Assembly: GCF_900177725.1 (NCBI RefSeq)
Contig: NZ_FXAT01000004.1
Span: 124,001-188,000, forward strand
DNA length: 64,000 nucleotides
DNA from: Paraburkholderia susongensis
Lineage (GTDB): Bacteria; Pseudomonadota; Gammaproteobacteria; Burkholderiales; Burkholderiaceae
Direction of reading: 5' to 3'
The position numbers and the translations under genes were made by a program. The notes below the pieces were generated by a model. The model saw only the letters and a list, made by a program, of their open reading frames with translations. It was not told the origin of the DNA and searched no databases. Shown here piece after piece: positions 1 through 9,508 of this stretch; position 1 is the first letter of the stretch, and each line of letters opens with the position of its first letter.

Positions 1-1668
1 AGGCTTTCGCGCGAAGAGGTCGACGCGTGGCTGATGGCGCGCGACAACGACGCGTTCGAGCCTTCAGTCGCGGGCACAGCCAACGTGCGCGCGAGCGTCG
101 ATTCCGCGCAGTTCAATGCGGCGATCGGGGCGATTCACGCCGCCCTGCGCGCGGGCGATTCCTATCAGGTCAACTACACGTACCGGCTCGGCTTCGACGT
201 ATTCGGGCCGCCCGTCGCGCTGTACCGGCGCCTGCGTGCGCGTCAGCCGGTGCCGTTCGGCGCGCTCATCGCGTTGCCGGGCGGCGCTTGGGTGCTGTCG
301 TGCTCGCCGGAGCTGTTCGTCGAGAAGCAGGGCGCCACCTTGCGCGCGCGGCCGATGAAGGGCACGGCCCCGCGCTCGGACGATCCAGCCGCTGACCAGC
401 GGACCGCCGAATTCCTCGCCAACGATCCGAAAAACCGCGCCGAGAACGTGATGATCGTCGATCTGCTGCGCAACGATCTGTCGCGCGTCGCGCAGATCGG
501 CTCGGTGAAGGTGCCGGCGCTGTTTTCGGTGGAGCCGTATGCCTCGGTCTGGCAGATGACGTCGACGGTGGAGGCGGCGTTGCCAGACGGCACCCCGTTC
601 GCCGCGATCCTGCGCGCGCTGTTTCCGTGCGGCTCGATCACCGGCGCGCCGAAGCATCGCACGATGCAACTGATCGACGAACTCGAAAGCACGCCGCGCG
701 GACTTTATACCGGCGCGATCGGCTGGCTCGATGCGCCTCGTGCGGGTGTTGGAGGCGCGTTGCAGTCGGACGCTGCCGGTGACGCCGGTGACGCCGGCGA
801 AGCGGCGGCGAACGGCTCTTCCGGCAGTGATCTCTGCGGCGATTTCTGCCTGTCGGTCGCAATCCGCACGCTGACATTGAAACCCTCCGCGCAAACGGGC
901 GAGACGGCCGCTCTGCAAGGCAGCCTGGGTATCGGTGCGGGCATCGTCCTCGACAGCGTCGCCGCCGACGAACATGCGGAGTGTCAATTGAAAGCGCGTT
1001 TCCTGACCGGCGCCGAGCCGGGCTTCGAACTCTTCGAAACGATGTATGCGACGCGGGAAGACGGCGTGCGGCATCTGGCGCGCCACTTGCGGCGCCTGTC
1101 GTCGAGCGCCGCGACGCTCGGCTTCAGCTTCGACGAAAGCAGCATCCGCGCTCAGATTGCCGCGCAGTGCGCGGCACTGCCTGCGCAAACGCCGTATCGC
1201 ATGCGGCTCGCATTGGGCAAGAGCGGCACGGCGCAGATCGCCGTCGCGATACTCGCGCCGTTAGCGGATTCGACCGTTGGCGTTCTGCTCGGCTCCAGAC
1301 AGCAGTTCGCGCCGACACGTGCTGACGATCCGCTATTGCGCCACAAAACAACGCGCCGCGCCGACTACGACCGCGGCTGGCGCGAAGCCGAAGCGAAGGG
1401 CGCGTTCGATACGCTGTTTTTCAACGAGCGGGGTGAGTTGACCGAAGGCGGCCGGTCGAACGTGTTTGTGAAGCTCGTCGGGCAATGGTGGACGCCGCCG
1501 CTGGCGTCGGGCGTGCTGCCCGGGGTGATGCGAGGCGTGTTGCTCGAAGAGGCATCGGGCCTGCAGGCCGGCGAAAAAGTGCTGACGGAGGCAGATGTGC
1601 TGAACGCTGAAGCGCTGCTGGTGTGCAACGCGTTGCGCGGCGCGGTGCCAGCGCGGGTCGTTCGCTAG
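1..1668 (+). CDS. pabBC: Aminodeoxychorismate synthase component I fused to aminodeoxychorismate lyase (5' end outside window)
   Basis: The reading frame is open from base 1, so the true start lies upstream. The first ~325 residues are a chorismate-binding domain (PabB/TrpE type) with the signature GSITGAPKHRTMQLIDELE and KNRAENVMIVDLLRNDLSR. A PabC-like PLP domain follows, with ELFETMYATRED, the region HKTTRRADYD around the expected PLP lysine, and TEGGRSNVFV. Together these turn chorismate plus ammonia into 4-aminobenzoate for folate synthesis in the cytosol. A linker rich in Ala and Gly (about codons 235-275) lies inside the PabB part. folK, another folate gene, lies close by on the other strand. 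The fusion is common in Burkholderiaceae. Confidence 0.93.
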   Translation, partial: RLSREEVDAWLMARDNDAFEPSVAGTANVRASVDSAQFNAAIGAIHAALRAGDSYQVNYTYRLGFDVFGPPVALYRRLRARQPVPFGALIALPGGAWVLSCSPELFVEKQGATLRARPMKGTAPRSDDPAADQRTAEFLANDPKNRAENVMIVDLLRNDLSRVAQIGSVKVPALFSVEPYASVWQMTSTVEAALPDGTPFAAILRALFPCGSITGAPKHRTMQLIDELESTPRGLYTGAIGWLDAPRAGVGGALQSDAAGDAGDAGEAAANGSSGSDLCGDFCLSVAIRTLTLKPSAQTGETAALQGSLGIGAGIVLDSVAADEHAECQLKARFLTGAEPGFELFETMYATREDGVRHLARHLRRLSSSAATLGFSFDESSIRAQIAAQCAALPAQTPYRMRLALGKSGTAQIAVAILAPLADSTVGVLLGSRQQFAPTRADDPLLRHKTTRRADYDRGWREAEAKGAFDTLFFNERGELTEGGRSNVFVKLVGQWWTPPLASGVLPGVMRGVLLEEASGLQAGEKVLTEADVLNAEALLVCNALRGAVPARVVR

Positions 1669-1727
1669 AACACGGAAGCGGGATATCAGAACGCGTACTT
1701 CAGAACGCCTACTTCAAAACGCCCGCA

Positions 1728-2543
1728 TTAAAACGTGTGCTCAGCACCAGGAAACGCCCCTTCCTTCACCGCGCGCACATACGCTTCCACCGCCGCCTGA
1801 ATGCTCGGCTGTCCCTGCATGAAGTCTTTCACGAAGCGCGGACGCTTGCCCGGGAAAATCCCGAGCATGTCGTGCAGCACCAGCACCTGGCCCGAACAGT
1901 CGAGCCCCGCGCCGATGCCGATCGTCGGAATGCGCAACTGCTTCGTGACTTCGCCCGCAAGCTGCGACGGAATCGCTTCCATCACGATCAGTTGCGCGCC
2001 GGCCGCCTGCATCGCGAGCGAATCGCGCAGCAACTGGCTCGCACCGGCTTCGGTCTTGCCCTGCACCTTGAAGCCGCCGAACGCATGCACCGACTGCGGC
2101 GTGAGGCCGACGTGCGCGCACACCGGAATCGAGCGCTCGACCAGAAAGCGTACCGTGTCCGCGAGCCATTCACCGCCTTCGAGCTTCACCATCTGCGCGC
2201 CCGCGCGCATCAGTTCGACCGAGCTGCGGAACGCGTCTTCGCGCGTGCCGTACGTGCCGAACGGCAGGTCCGCGACGATCAGCGCCGAGGGCCGCGCACG
2301 CGCGACGCTCGCCGTGTGATACGCGATGTCGCCAAGCGACACCGGCAGCGTCGTCGCCTGGCCTTGCAGCACATTGCCGAGCGAGTCGCCGATCAGCAGC
2401 GCGTCGACGCCCGCGCGATCGAGCAGCGCGGAAAAGCTCGCGTCGTAGCAGGTGAGCATCGCGATCTTTTCTCCCGCGTCGCGCATTGCCTGCAGTTTCG
2501 GCACGGTGATCGCGCTCCGGCTCGCTTCCTGCAAATAAGTCAT
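1728..2543 (-). CDS. panB: 3-methyl-2-oxobutanoate hydroxymethyltransferase
   Basis: This 271-residue protein has the usual PanB length. It transfers a hydroxymethyl group from methylenetetrahydrofolate to 2-oxoisovalerate to give ketopantoate, the first step towards pantothenate and CoA. Recognisable segments are [12 protein letters not shown] near the start, the metal/substrate motif [19 protein letters not shown], and [17 protein letters not shown]. The ATG at 2543 gives [10 protein letters not shown]; an upstream in-frame extension looks non-coding. It is the last gene of a leftward cluster after the deoxynucleoside kinase gene, 46 bp away. Confidence 0.95.
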   Translation of the reverse strand: MTYLQEASRSAITVPKLQAMRDAGEKIAMLTCYDASFSALLDRAGVDALLIGDSLGNVLQGQATTLPVSLGDIAYHTASVARARPSALIVADLPFGTYGTREDAFRSSVELMRAGAQMVKLEGGEWLADTVRFLVERSIPVCAHVGLTPQSVHAFGGFKVQGKTEAGASQLLRDSLAMQAAGAQLIVMEAIPSQLAGEVTKQLRIPTIGIGAGLDCSGQVLVLHDMLGIFPGKRPRFVKDFMQGQPSIQAAVEAYVRAVKEGAFPGAEHTF

Positions 2544-2589
2544 GGTCAATCCAATGAAAAAAAGAAATGGCCGTGCCGCCTGGAGCCGC

Positions 2590-3270
2590 TCAGAGCGACG
2601 TGCCTTTGACAAAGAACTCCTTGCGCCCGCGCATCGTCTCGATGCGTTCGGTGAGCAGCGCAAGGTCTGCGTCGGAGTCGAGCGGATTCAGGTGTTCGGC
2701 GTTGACCGTCAATAGGGGCGTGCGGTCGTAGTGGTAGAAAAACTCGTTGTACGCGTCGCAGAGCGCGCGCAGATACGCGTCGGAAATCTGCAGTTCCATC
2801 GGCACCGCGCGTTTCTGGATGCGCGCGAACAGCACCTCGGGGCTCGCCTGCAGATAGACGACGAAGTCCGGCGCCGGCGCGCTCACGTCGAGCCGTGCGG
2901 CGAGCGCGCGATACAGTTGCCACTCGTCTTCCTGCAAGGTCAGGCGCGCGAAGATGTCGTTTTTCTGCGTGAGGAAATCGGCGATCAGCGGCGTGCCGGT
3001 TGCCTGCGCCGCGCTCACTTCCTGCGCCTGCTGCGCCCGTTGCAGTGCGAAGTGCAGTTGCACGGGCAGCGCGTAGCGCGTGGTGTCGCGATAGAAGCGT
3101 TCCAGAAACGGATTCTCCTGCGGGCGTTCGAACAGCTCCTGCATCGACCAGCGTTGCGCGAGGCGCCGCGCGAGCGATGTCTTGCCGACGCCGATAGGCC
3201 CTTCGATCGCGATATAGCCGAACGGCGGGCGCAGTTGCGGCGCGGTGACTGTGAGCGGCGGCGAACTCAT
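2590..3270 (-). CDS. Deoxynucleoside kinase family protein (dAK/dGK type)
   Basis: A 226-residue P-loop kinase with the Walker A motif [16 protein letters not shown] near residue 25. It also has the helical substrate region of the deoxynucleoside kinase family ([19 protein letters not shown], and the DRS-like segment [15 protein letters not shown]). It probably phosphorylates purine deoxynucleosides for dNTP salvage. The start at 3270 (MSSPPLTV) overlaps the folK stop by 4 bp (ATGA), which suggests translational coupling. The folK-kinase-panB order is common in beta- and gammaproteobacteria. Substrate preference cannot be read from the sequence. Confidence 0.88.
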   Translation of the reverse strand: MSSPPLTVTAPQLRPPFGYIAIEGPIGVGKTSLARRLAQRWSMQELFERPQENPFLERFYRDTTRYALPVQLHFALQRAQQAQEVSAAQATGTPLIADFLTQKNDIFARLTLQEDEWQLYRALAARLDVSAPAPDFVVYLQASPEVLFARIQKRAVPMELQISDAYLRALCDAYNEFFYHYDRTPLLTVNAEHLNPLDSDADLALLTERIETMRGRKEFFVKGTSL

Positions 3271-3812
3271 TCGCAGCGGCCCTTGCCGGCCGAGCCGTTG
3301 CCGGTCAGCGCGTTGAGCAGCGGGCATTGGCAGGGCGACTTCACCTTTTCGATGCGCTGGTCACTGACGCCGTCGAGCAGCGCGGCGGCGCGGCCGTGTT
3401 GCGGGATGATCAGCGCCTCGTCGATCTCGACGAGCGGTACGAGCGCGAACGCGCGCTCGACGAGGCGTGGATGCGGGACGATCAGATCGGCTTCGTCGAT
3501 CGACTGCTCGCCGTAGAGCAGGATGTCGAGATCGAGCGTGCGCGGAGCATTGCGAAACGGCCGCTCACGGCCGAACTGATGCTCGATCTTGTGGCACAGC
3601 GCGAGCAGATGCCGCACGGGGAGCGTCGTCTCGAGCTTCACGACGCAGTTGAAATAGTCATCGCCGCCCGCGTCGATCGGGGCGGTGCGATACAGGCTCG
3701 ATTTGGCGAGCACGGTGATGGTGTGCTGTTGGGCGAGGCACACCACCGCGTCTTTCAGGGTCTGGCGCGCGTCCCCGAGATTCGCGCCGAGGCCAAGATA
3801 AGCAACCGTCAT
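3267..3812 (-). CDS. folK: 2-amino-4-hydroxy-6-hydroxymethyldihydropteridine pyrophosphokinase
   Basis: 181 residues. HPPK transfers pyrophosphate from ATP to hydroxymethyl-dihydropterin ahead of the dihydropteroate synthase step. The start MTVAYLGLGANLGD is typical. The signature RTLDLDILLYG, with its two metal-binding aspartates, is followed by VPHPRLVERAFALVPL. The gene overlaps the downstream kinase gene by 4 bp and is preceded by pcnB (48 bp). Upstream pcnB and downstream panB give the conserved pcnB-folK-panB neighbourhood. Confidence 0.95.
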   Translation of the reverse strand: MTVAYLGLGANLGDARQTLKDAVVCLAQQHTITVLAKSSLYRTAPIDAGGDDYFNCVVKLETTLPVRHLLALCHKIEHQFGRERPFRNAPRTLDLDILLYGEQSIDEADLIVPHPRLVERAFALVPLVEIDEALIIPQHGRAAALLDGVSDQRIEKVKSPCQCPLLNALTGNGSAGKGRCE

Positions 3813-3860
3813 GGCATAACTTCCTGCAACTATCGTTCAACGGCTTCCGCGAACGCTGCG

Positions 3861-5444
3861 TCAATCTTCGGGCGAGCCTTCGCGGCCCGCGTCGTTGTCC
3901 GTGCGTTCGGCTGGCGTGCCGCCCTCCATTCCGTCACCTGATTTGCGGTTCCTGGCGCCACCGCGCCGCCGTCGTTTTCTTGGGCTCCGGTCCTTCCCGC
4001 CTTGCGTGAGCAATGTCTCGCGCGCGGCGGCGTCTCCTTCGATGAACTCCGTCCACCAGGCACCGACCGACTCGTCGAGTTCGCCCGATGCGCAGCGCAA
4101 CAGGAGGAAATCATACCCTGCTCTAAATCTTTGGTGTTCCAGCAGCTTCAGCGCGCTTCGGCCCGAGCGCTTCTCGAGACGCAACTGCAGGCCCCAGATC
4201 TCGCGCATGTCGGCCGAGAAGCGCTTGTGGATCGCGAGCTTTTCGGTCTGCATGTCGAGCACTTCGTCCATCGCGCGATGCAGCGCGGGCACCGGGTACT
4301 CGCCGTCCGCCTCGAATTTCTGCCAGCGCTGCTGCACGTCGTGCCACAGCAGCGTCGCGAACAGGAAGCCCGGCGACACCGGCTTGCCGGCGAGCACGCG
4401 GGCGTCCGTGTTGGACAGCGCGAGCGAGATGAAGCGCTCGCCGGTGGGTTGTTCGAGCACGACGTCGAGCAGCGGCAGCAGGCCGTGATGCAGGCCTTCC
4501 TGGCGCAACCGCTTCAAACAGGCGAGCGCGTGACCCGAGAGCATGAGCTTCAGCATCTCGTCGAACAGACGTGCGGCGGGCACGTTGTTGATGAGGTCGG
4601 CCATTTTCGCGATCGGCGCGCGCGTGGCGTCGTCGATGTCGAAGTCGAGCTTGGCGGCGAAACGCACGACACGCAGCATGCGCACCGGATCTTCGCGATA
4701 GCGCGTGGCCGGGTCGCCGATCATGCGCAACAGACGGGCGCGCATGTCGGCCATGCCGTTGTGATAGTCCAGCACGGTTTGCGTGGCCGGATCGTAGTAC
4801 ATCGCGTTGATCGTGAAGTCGCGGCGCGTGGCGTCTTCGTGCTGCTCGCCCCAGACGTTGTCGCGCAGCACGCGGCCGCTCGCGTCGACCGCATGGGTGC
4901 GGCGGTCGAGTTCGTCGCGCTTCAGGCGCTTCGGCGGCGCGGCGTCGGCCGCGGGCGGATCGACGAGCGCGCGGAACGTCGAGGTCTCGATGATTTCCTG
5001 GCCGAACTGCACGTGCACGATCTGGAACCGGCGGCCGATGATGCGCGCGCGGCGGAACAGTTTCTGCACCTGTTCGGGCGTTGCGTCGGTCGCGACGTCG
5101 AAGTCTTTCGGCTTCACGCCGAGCAGCAGGTCACGCACCGCACCGCCGACGATGAACGCGCGATAGCCCGCCTGCTGCAGCCCTTCGGTCACACGGATTG
5201 CGTTGCGCGAAATGAGCGTGGGGTCGATGCCGTGCACGTCGTGCGGAATGATGATGGGCACGTCCGGCTCGCGCGGGGCCGTCGCGGCCGCGGCTTTGCG
5301 GCGCGGCTTGCTGGCGCCGCCGGAGGCGGATTTCGCGCGGGCGGGCGCGCTGCCGGGGGCGTCTGCCGTGGCCTCGGCGGATGCCGCGCCGTCAGCGGTC
5401 GCCGCGTCCTGGCCCAATAGCTTGCGGATGAGTTTCTTGATCAC
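3861..5444 (-). CDS. pcnB: Poly(A) polymerase I
   Basis: This 527-residue nucleotidyltransferase superfamily enzyme adds 3' poly(A) tails that promote RNA decay. The N-terminal ~80 residues are low-complexity and Ala/Lys rich. They are followed by the class II nucleotidyltransferase motif YRAFIVGGAVRDLLLG with DFDVATDA (two catalytic acidic residues) and RRDFTINAMYYD. The C-terminal tail is strongly basic and disordered (RKRRRRGGARNRK), as usual for PcnB and fit for RNA binding. Poly(A) polymerase is favoured over CCA-adding enzyme by the length, the basic tail and the folK neighbour. Its ATG overlaps the stop of the upstream HAD gene. Confidence 0.92.
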   Translation of the reverse strand: MIKKLIRKLLGQDAATADGAASAEATADAPGSAPARAKSASGGASKPRRKAAAATAPREPDVPIIIPHDVHGIDPTLISRNAIRVTEGLQQAGYRAFIVGGAVRDLLLGVKPKDFDVATDATPEQVQKLFRRARIIGRRFQIVHVQFGQEIIETSTFRALVDPPAADAAPPKRLKRDELDRRTHAVDASGRVLRDNVWGEQHEDATRRDFTINAMYYDPATQTVLDYHNGMADMRARLLRMIGDPATRYREDPVRMLRVVRFAAKLDFDIDDATRAPIAKMADLINNVPAARLFDEMLKLMLSGHALACLKRLRQEGLHHGLLPLLDVVLEQPTGERFISLALSNTDARVLAGKPVSPGFLFATLLWHDVQQRWQKFEADGEYPVPALHRAMDEVLDMQTEKLAIHKRFSADMREIWGLQLRLEKRSGRSALKLLEHQRFRAGYDFLLLRCASGELDESVGAWWTEFIEGDAAARETLLTQGGKDRSPRKRRRRGGARNRKSGDGMEGGTPAERTDNDAGREGSPED

Positions 5445-6127
5445 GAGGGTTGAAAGAGTTCGAGGATGCGCCAGCCTTTGGCTTGCGCATGGGCGCGCAA
5501 CGTGTCGTCCGGATTGGTCGCGATGGGGTCGGTGACTTTTTCGAGCAGCGGGATGTCGTTGTGCGAATCGCTATAGAAATAGCTGTGCTCGAAGTCGCTC
5601 CAGCTCTTGCCGAGCGAGGCGAGCCACATTTCGGTGCGTACGATCTTGCCTTCCTTGTAGCTCGGCGTGCCGGTGGGGTGGCCTGTGTAAGCGCCGTGCG
5701 GATCGCCGCCGACGGTCTCCGCTTCGCACGCGATCAGCGTATCGACGCCGAACGCCTGGGCAATCGGACGCGTGATGAATTCGTTGGTGGCGGTGACGAC
5801 GCAGCACAGGTCGCCCGCTTCGCGGTGCTCTTTCACGAGTTCGAGCGCGGCTGGCTGGATGGCCGGCGTGATGACTTCGTGCATGTACTGCGCATGGAGG
5901 TCGGCGAGCTGCGCGCGCGAGTACTTCGCGAGCGGCGTGAGCATGGCGATCAGATAGGCGTGAATGTCGAGCTTGCCGGCCTTGTAGTCGGCGTAGAAGC
6001 GGTCGTTTTCACGGGCGAAATTTTCGGCGTCGACCATGCCTTTTTTCACCATGAAGCGGCCCCATTCGTGGTCGCTGTCGGTGGGGATGAGTGTGTGGTC
6101 GAGATCGAAGAGTGCGAGGTTAGCCAT
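5441..6127 (-). CDS. HAD-superfamily hydrolase, subfamily IB (SerB-like phosphatase)
   Basis: 228 residues. The catalytic motif I LALFDLDHTLIPTDSD (DxDxT) is at the N-terminus, motif II is in CVVTATNEFIT, and motif III/IV is SDSHNDIPLLE near the C-terminus. Subfamily IB enzymes include phosphoserine phosphatases and several phosphatases of uncertain substrate, so no substrate is assigned. The start lies inside the 3' end of hda and the stop overlaps the pcnB start, so hda, this gene and pcnB are probably co-transcribed. Confidence 0.88.
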   Translation of the reverse strand: MANLALFDLDHTLIPTDSDHEWGRFMVKKGMVDAENFARENDRFYADYKAGKLDIHAYLIAMLTPLAKYSRAQLADLHAQYMHEVITPAIQPAALELVKEHREAGDLCCVVTATNEFITRPIAQAFGVDTLIACEAETVGGDPHGAYTGHPTGTPSYKEGKIVRTEMWLASLGKSWSDFEHSYFYSDSHNDIPLLEKVTDPIATNPDDTLRAHAQAKGWRILELFQPS

Positions 6128-7022
6128 GGGGGCCTATTTTACTTGAAGCGGAAAAGGCGGCGTGTGAACTCGCCGGGTCAGCCGGAGAGGCGCCCGTGTC
6201 CGGGCCTGCGAGCGTGGCGGCTGAGGCGGCCGATGAGGTGGCGGTTGAGTCGGCCAAGGCGGCACATGCGCCCGATGCGCCGGATGCGGCCGGGCCGCCG
6301 GTGGAGCCAGCGGCCGCGCCGCGCCGCTCGTTCGCACCGGGCGAGGCGAGCATCGTGCGCAACAGCGGCAGCGTGACCGCGCGCTTCTGTTCGAGCGAGA
6401 AGCGGTCGAGCGCGTCGAGCAGCCCCATCAGGCTCGGCATGTCGCGGCGAAAATGCGTGAGCAGGTAGGCCGGCACGTCGTCGGCGAGCATGATGCCGCG
6501 CTCGCGCGCCGCGTGCTTGAGCACCGCGGCTTTCGCTTCGTCGGGCAGCGGCGCGAGATGGAACACGAGGCCCCAGCCCAGGCGCGTGCGCAGATCCTCG
6601 CGCACGGTCATGCCGATCGGCGGCGCGTTGCCCGCGGCGACCAGCGCGCTCGTCGGATGCGCGCGCACTTCGTTGAACAGATTGAACACGGCGATCTGCT
6701 GCGCGGCCGACAGTGCGTCGCAATCGTCGATCGCATAGAGCGCGACGCGCGGATCGAAGCTGAACGCGGCGAGGCTGCTCTGCGGACCGGCGAAGCGCGC
6801 ATGACCCGGCGGCGCTTCGTGCACGAGCGCCTGCAGCAGGTGCGTGCGGCCGCTGCCGGTTTCACCCCAGACGTAGAAGGTGCGATCGGCGAGCGGCCCG
6901 GCGGCGAGCGCATTGTCGAGCTCACGCAGGCGCGTGACCAGCTCGGCGTTCGCGCCGGCGAAGAAATTGTCGAATGTCGATGGCGGCGGGGTGCCGAGAT
7001 CGAGCGTCAGTTGACGAAGCAC
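6120..7022 (-). CDS. hda: DnaA regulatory inactivator Hda, with a long Ala/Ser-rich tail
   Basis: Hda is a DnaA-like AAA+ protein that works with the DNA-loaded beta clamp to stimulate hydrolysis of DnaA-bound ATP and so limit re-initiation. It begins with the clamp-binding type peptide MLRQLTLDLG (GTG start). The Walker A-like segment is WGETGSGRTHLLQAL, followed by YAIDDCDAL and the sensor region. The first ~230 residues match the usual family length. The last ~70 are Ala/Ser/Gly-rich low complexity and probably disordered. The 3' end overlaps the HAD gene by 8 bp. Confidence 0.9.
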   Translation of the reverse strand: MLRQLTLDLGTPPPSTFDNFFAGANAELVTRLRELDNALAAGPLADRTFYVWGETGSGRTHLLQALVHEAPPGHARFAGPQSSLAAFSFDPRVALYAIDDCDALSAAQQIAVFNLFNEVRAHPTSALVAAGNAPPIGMTVREDLRTRLGWGLVFHLAPLPDEAKAAVLKHAARERGIMLADDVPAYLLTHFRRDMPSLMGLLDALDRFSLEQKRAVTLPLLRTMLASPGANERRGAAAGSTGGPAASGASGACAALADSTATSSAASAATLAGPDTGASPADPASSHAAFSASSKIGPHG

Positions 7023-7277
7023 AGTGGGTTAATACCGGAAATAAGGCTCAGGCTGTAAATGGCCCGGACCTCGGGGCCTGAAACGTCGATCAAGCGGGTC
7101 AAACAGTAATCGGTGGTGGTGAAACGCTCGCTGGGGCGGCTCGCCCTGCCTCGCGGATCGCGACGGACAGGATCGCGCTCGCCGGCGGCATCGGGAAGTC
7201 GTATTGCAAGCTCTGTATTGCAAACCTGTTTCCCTGATGTGTCGAACGCGCGAATTCCAGCCAGGCGGCCAGCATCG

Positions 7278-7296
7278 GGTAAAATCGTATTTTACC
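7278..7296. promoter_or_regulatory. Perfect 8-bp inverted repeat in the purM leader
   Basis: GGTAAAAT-cgt-ATTTTACC lies 19 bp upstream of the purM start. A second local pattern, gtattgcaa repeated twice, lies at about 7200-7222. They could form an operator and promoter elements, or an RNA hairpin near the ribosome binding site. Neither matches the enterobacterial PurR box as I know it, so the role is open. Confidence 0.35.
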
Positions 7297-7315
7297 GACC
7301 TTCGAGCACTTCCCC

Positions 7316-8383
7316 ATGAATCAACCGAAATCCACCCAGCAGTCAACCGATTCGGCCCAAGGTTTGTCGTATCGCGACGCCGGCGTGGACATCGACGCGG
7401 GCGACGCCCTTGTCGACGCGATCAAGCCTTTTGCCAAGAAGACCCTGCGCGACGGCGTGCTGGGCGGCATCGGCGGGTTCGGCGCACTGTTCGAAGTGCC
7501 GAAGAAGTACAAGGAGCCGGTGCTCGTGTCCGGCACCGACGGCGTCGGCACCAAGCTGCGCCTCGCGTTCCAGCTGAACAGGCACGACACGGTGGGCCAG
7601 GATCTGGTGGCGATGAGCGTCAACGACATTCTCGTGCAGGGCGCCGAGCCGCTGTTCTTCCTCGACTATTTCGCCTGCGGCAAGCTCGAGGTCGGTACGG
7701 CGGCCACGGTCGTGAAGGGCATCGCTCACGGTTGCGAACTGTCGGGATGCGCGCTGATCGGCGGCGAAACCGCGGAAATGCCGGGCATGTACCCGGACGG
7801 CGAATACGATCTGGCCGGCTTCGCGGTCGGCGCGGTGGAAAAGAGCAAGATCATCGACGGCAGCAAGATCGCTCCGGGCGACGTGGTGCTCGGTCTCGCG
7901 TCGAGCGGCATCCATTCGAATGGTTTTTCGCTGGTGCGCAAGATCATCGAGCGCGCCAATCCCGATCTGAACGCGGACTTCGACGGCCGCACGCTCGCCG
8001 ACGCGCTGATGGCGCCGACGCGCATCTACGTGAAGCCGCTGCTCGCGCTGATGCAGCAGATCGAGGTCAAGGGCATGGCGCACATCACGGGTGGCGGCCT
8101 CGTCGAGAACATTCCGCGCGTATTGCGCGAAGGTCTCACGGCCGAGCTCGATCATCGCGCGTGGCCGCTGCCGCCGCTGTTCTCGTGGCTGCAGAAGCAC
8201 GGCGGTGTCGCGGATGCGGAAATGCACCGCGTGTTCAATTGCGGCATCGGCATGGCGGTGGTGCTCTCGGCGGCTGACGCCGAGGCGGCGATCGGTCTGC
8301 TGTCCGCGGCGGGCGAGCAGGTCTGGAAGATCGGCGTGATTCGCGAAAGCGCGGCCGGTGAAGCGCAGACGGTCGTGGTCTAA
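7316..8383 (+). CDS. purM: Phosphoribosylformylglycinamidine cyclo-ligase (AIR synthetase)
   Basis: 355 residues, standard PurM length. It closes FGAM to aminoimidazole ribotide in an ATP-dependent step of purine synthesis. Typical segments are [52 protein letters not shown] and [15 protein letters not shown]. It is transcribed alone, divergent from hda and convergent with miaA. Confidence 0.96.
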   Translation: MNQPKSTQQSTDSAQGLSYRDAGVDIDAGDALVDAIKPFAKKTLRDGVLGGIGGFGALFEVPKKYKEPVLVSGTDGVGTKLRLAFQLNRHDTVGQDLVAMSVNDILVQGAEPLFFLDYFACGKLEVGTAATVVKGIAHGCELSGCALIGGETAEMPGMYPDGEYDLAGFAVGAVEKSKIIDGSKIAPGDVVLGLASSGIHSNGFSLVRKIIERANPDLNADFDGRTLADALMAPTRIYVKPLLALMQQIEVKGMAHITGGGLVENIPRVLREGLTAELDHRAWPLPPLFSWLQKHGGVADAEMHRVFNCGIGMAVVLSAADAEAAIGLLSAAGEQVWKIGVIRESAAGEAQTVVV

Positions 8384-8393
8384 AAGTTTTTTG

Positions 8394-8433
8394 ACGGCCC
8401 GCGCGGCGTGCGCAAAGGCGCCGCGCGGGCCGT
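8394..8433. terminator. GC-rich hairpin between convergent purM and miaA
   Basis: ACGGCCCGCGCGGCG pairs with CGCCGCGCGGGCCGT over 15 bp across a 10-nt loop, just after the purM stop. No clear T-run follows on either strand, so termination may need Rho or may be only an mRNA-protecting stem. Confidence 0.5.
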
Positions 8434-8511
8434 GCTGTTCAGGCTCGCTTCAAACTCCTCGCTTCAGGTCCTTTTCCCGATTCCCCCGATTCCCCCGCTT
8501 AGCCCGGCGCT

Positions 8512-9465
8512 TCAGACCAGCGCTTCGATCAGATCAACCACTCGCGCCGTCGCGTGCGGATCGCAGCAATCCACCACCTTTCGCTCCGTCATGCCGCGCA
8601 ACCACGTGAGCTGCCGCTTGCATAACTGACGCGTCGCGAAAATGCCCTTGTCGCGCATGGTCCGGTAATTGACCGCGCCGTCGAGGTATTCCCACACCTG
8701 CCGATAGCCGACGCAGCGCATCGATGGCATCTCGGGCTGCAAATCGCCGCGCGCGCGCAGCTTCACCACTTCGTCGACGAAACCGTTCGCGAGCATCGCA
8801 TCGAAGCGCTGCTCGATGCGCGCGTGCAGCACGCCGCGCTCGGATGGCTCAAGCGCGAACGGCACGAAGCGCCAGGCCGACGCGGCCGCGCCGGTGTGCG
8901 CGGGTGCGGCGAGCAGCGTCGACATCGGCTGTCCGGTCAGCATGAACACCTCGAGCGCGCGCTGGATACGCTGCGAGTCGTTCGGCGCGAGACGCGCGGC
9001 CGTGACCGGATCGAGCGCGGCGAGCCGCGCGTGCAACGCGGGCCAGCCGTCGCGCGCGGCGTCGGCGTCGAGCGTCGCGCGCACGGTCGGGTCGGCGGCG
9101 GGCAGGTCGTTGAGCCCCTGGGTGAGCGCCTTGTAGTAAAGCATCGTGCCGCCGACCAGCAGCGGCAGCCGCCCGCGCGCGAGGATTTCGCCGACGAGCC
9201 GCAACGTGTCGTCGCGAAATTGCGCGGCCGAATAGGCGTCGGCTGGATCGACGATATCGATCAGATGATGCGGCGCGAGCGCGCGTTCTTCCGCGGTCGG
9301 CTTGGCGGTGCCGATGTCCATCTCGCGATAGACGAGCGCCGAGTCGACGCTGATGATCTCGACCGGCCGCCGCGCGGCGAGCGCGAGCGCGGCGGCGGTC
9401 TTGCCGGACGCGGTCGGGCCGAGCAGGCAGGGGATCGGTGTGGGAGGGTGTGGCGTCATGGGCAA
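8512..9465 (-). CDS. miaA: tRNA dimethylallyltransferase
   Basis: 317 residues. MiaA transfers a dimethylallyl group to A37 of tRNAs reading UNN codons. The P-loop [15 protein letters not shown] is followed by [28 protein letters not shown] and the C-terminal [13 protein letters not shown]. It lies 43 bp downstream of mutL; mutL-miaA is a classic gene pair. Confidence 0.96.
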   Translation of the reverse strand: MPMTPHPPTPIPCLLGPTASGKTAAALALAARRPVEIISVDSALVYREMDIGTAKPTAEERALAPHHLIDIVDPADAYSAAQFRDDTLRLVGEILARGRLPLLVGGTMLYYKALTQGLNDLPAADPTVRATLDADAARDGWPALHARLAALDPVTAARLAPNDSQRIQRALEVFMLTGQPMSTLLAAPAHTGAAASAWRFVPFALEPSERGVLHARIEQRFDAMLANGFVDEVVKLRARGDLQPEMPSMRCVGYRQVWEYLDGAVNYRTMRDKGIFATRQLCKRQLTWLRGMTERKVVDCCDPHATARVVDLIEALV

Positions 9466-9508
9466 GCCGGCACGCGCCGGAAAAGCGGACTCATCGGATG
9501 CGACGCGC

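Noticed and set aside
4002..5420. Long plus-strand open frame (472 codons) opposite pcnB
   Set aside because: Arg/Val/Ala-rich composition typical of antisense frames in GC-rich DNA; pcnB on the other strand has clear motifs.
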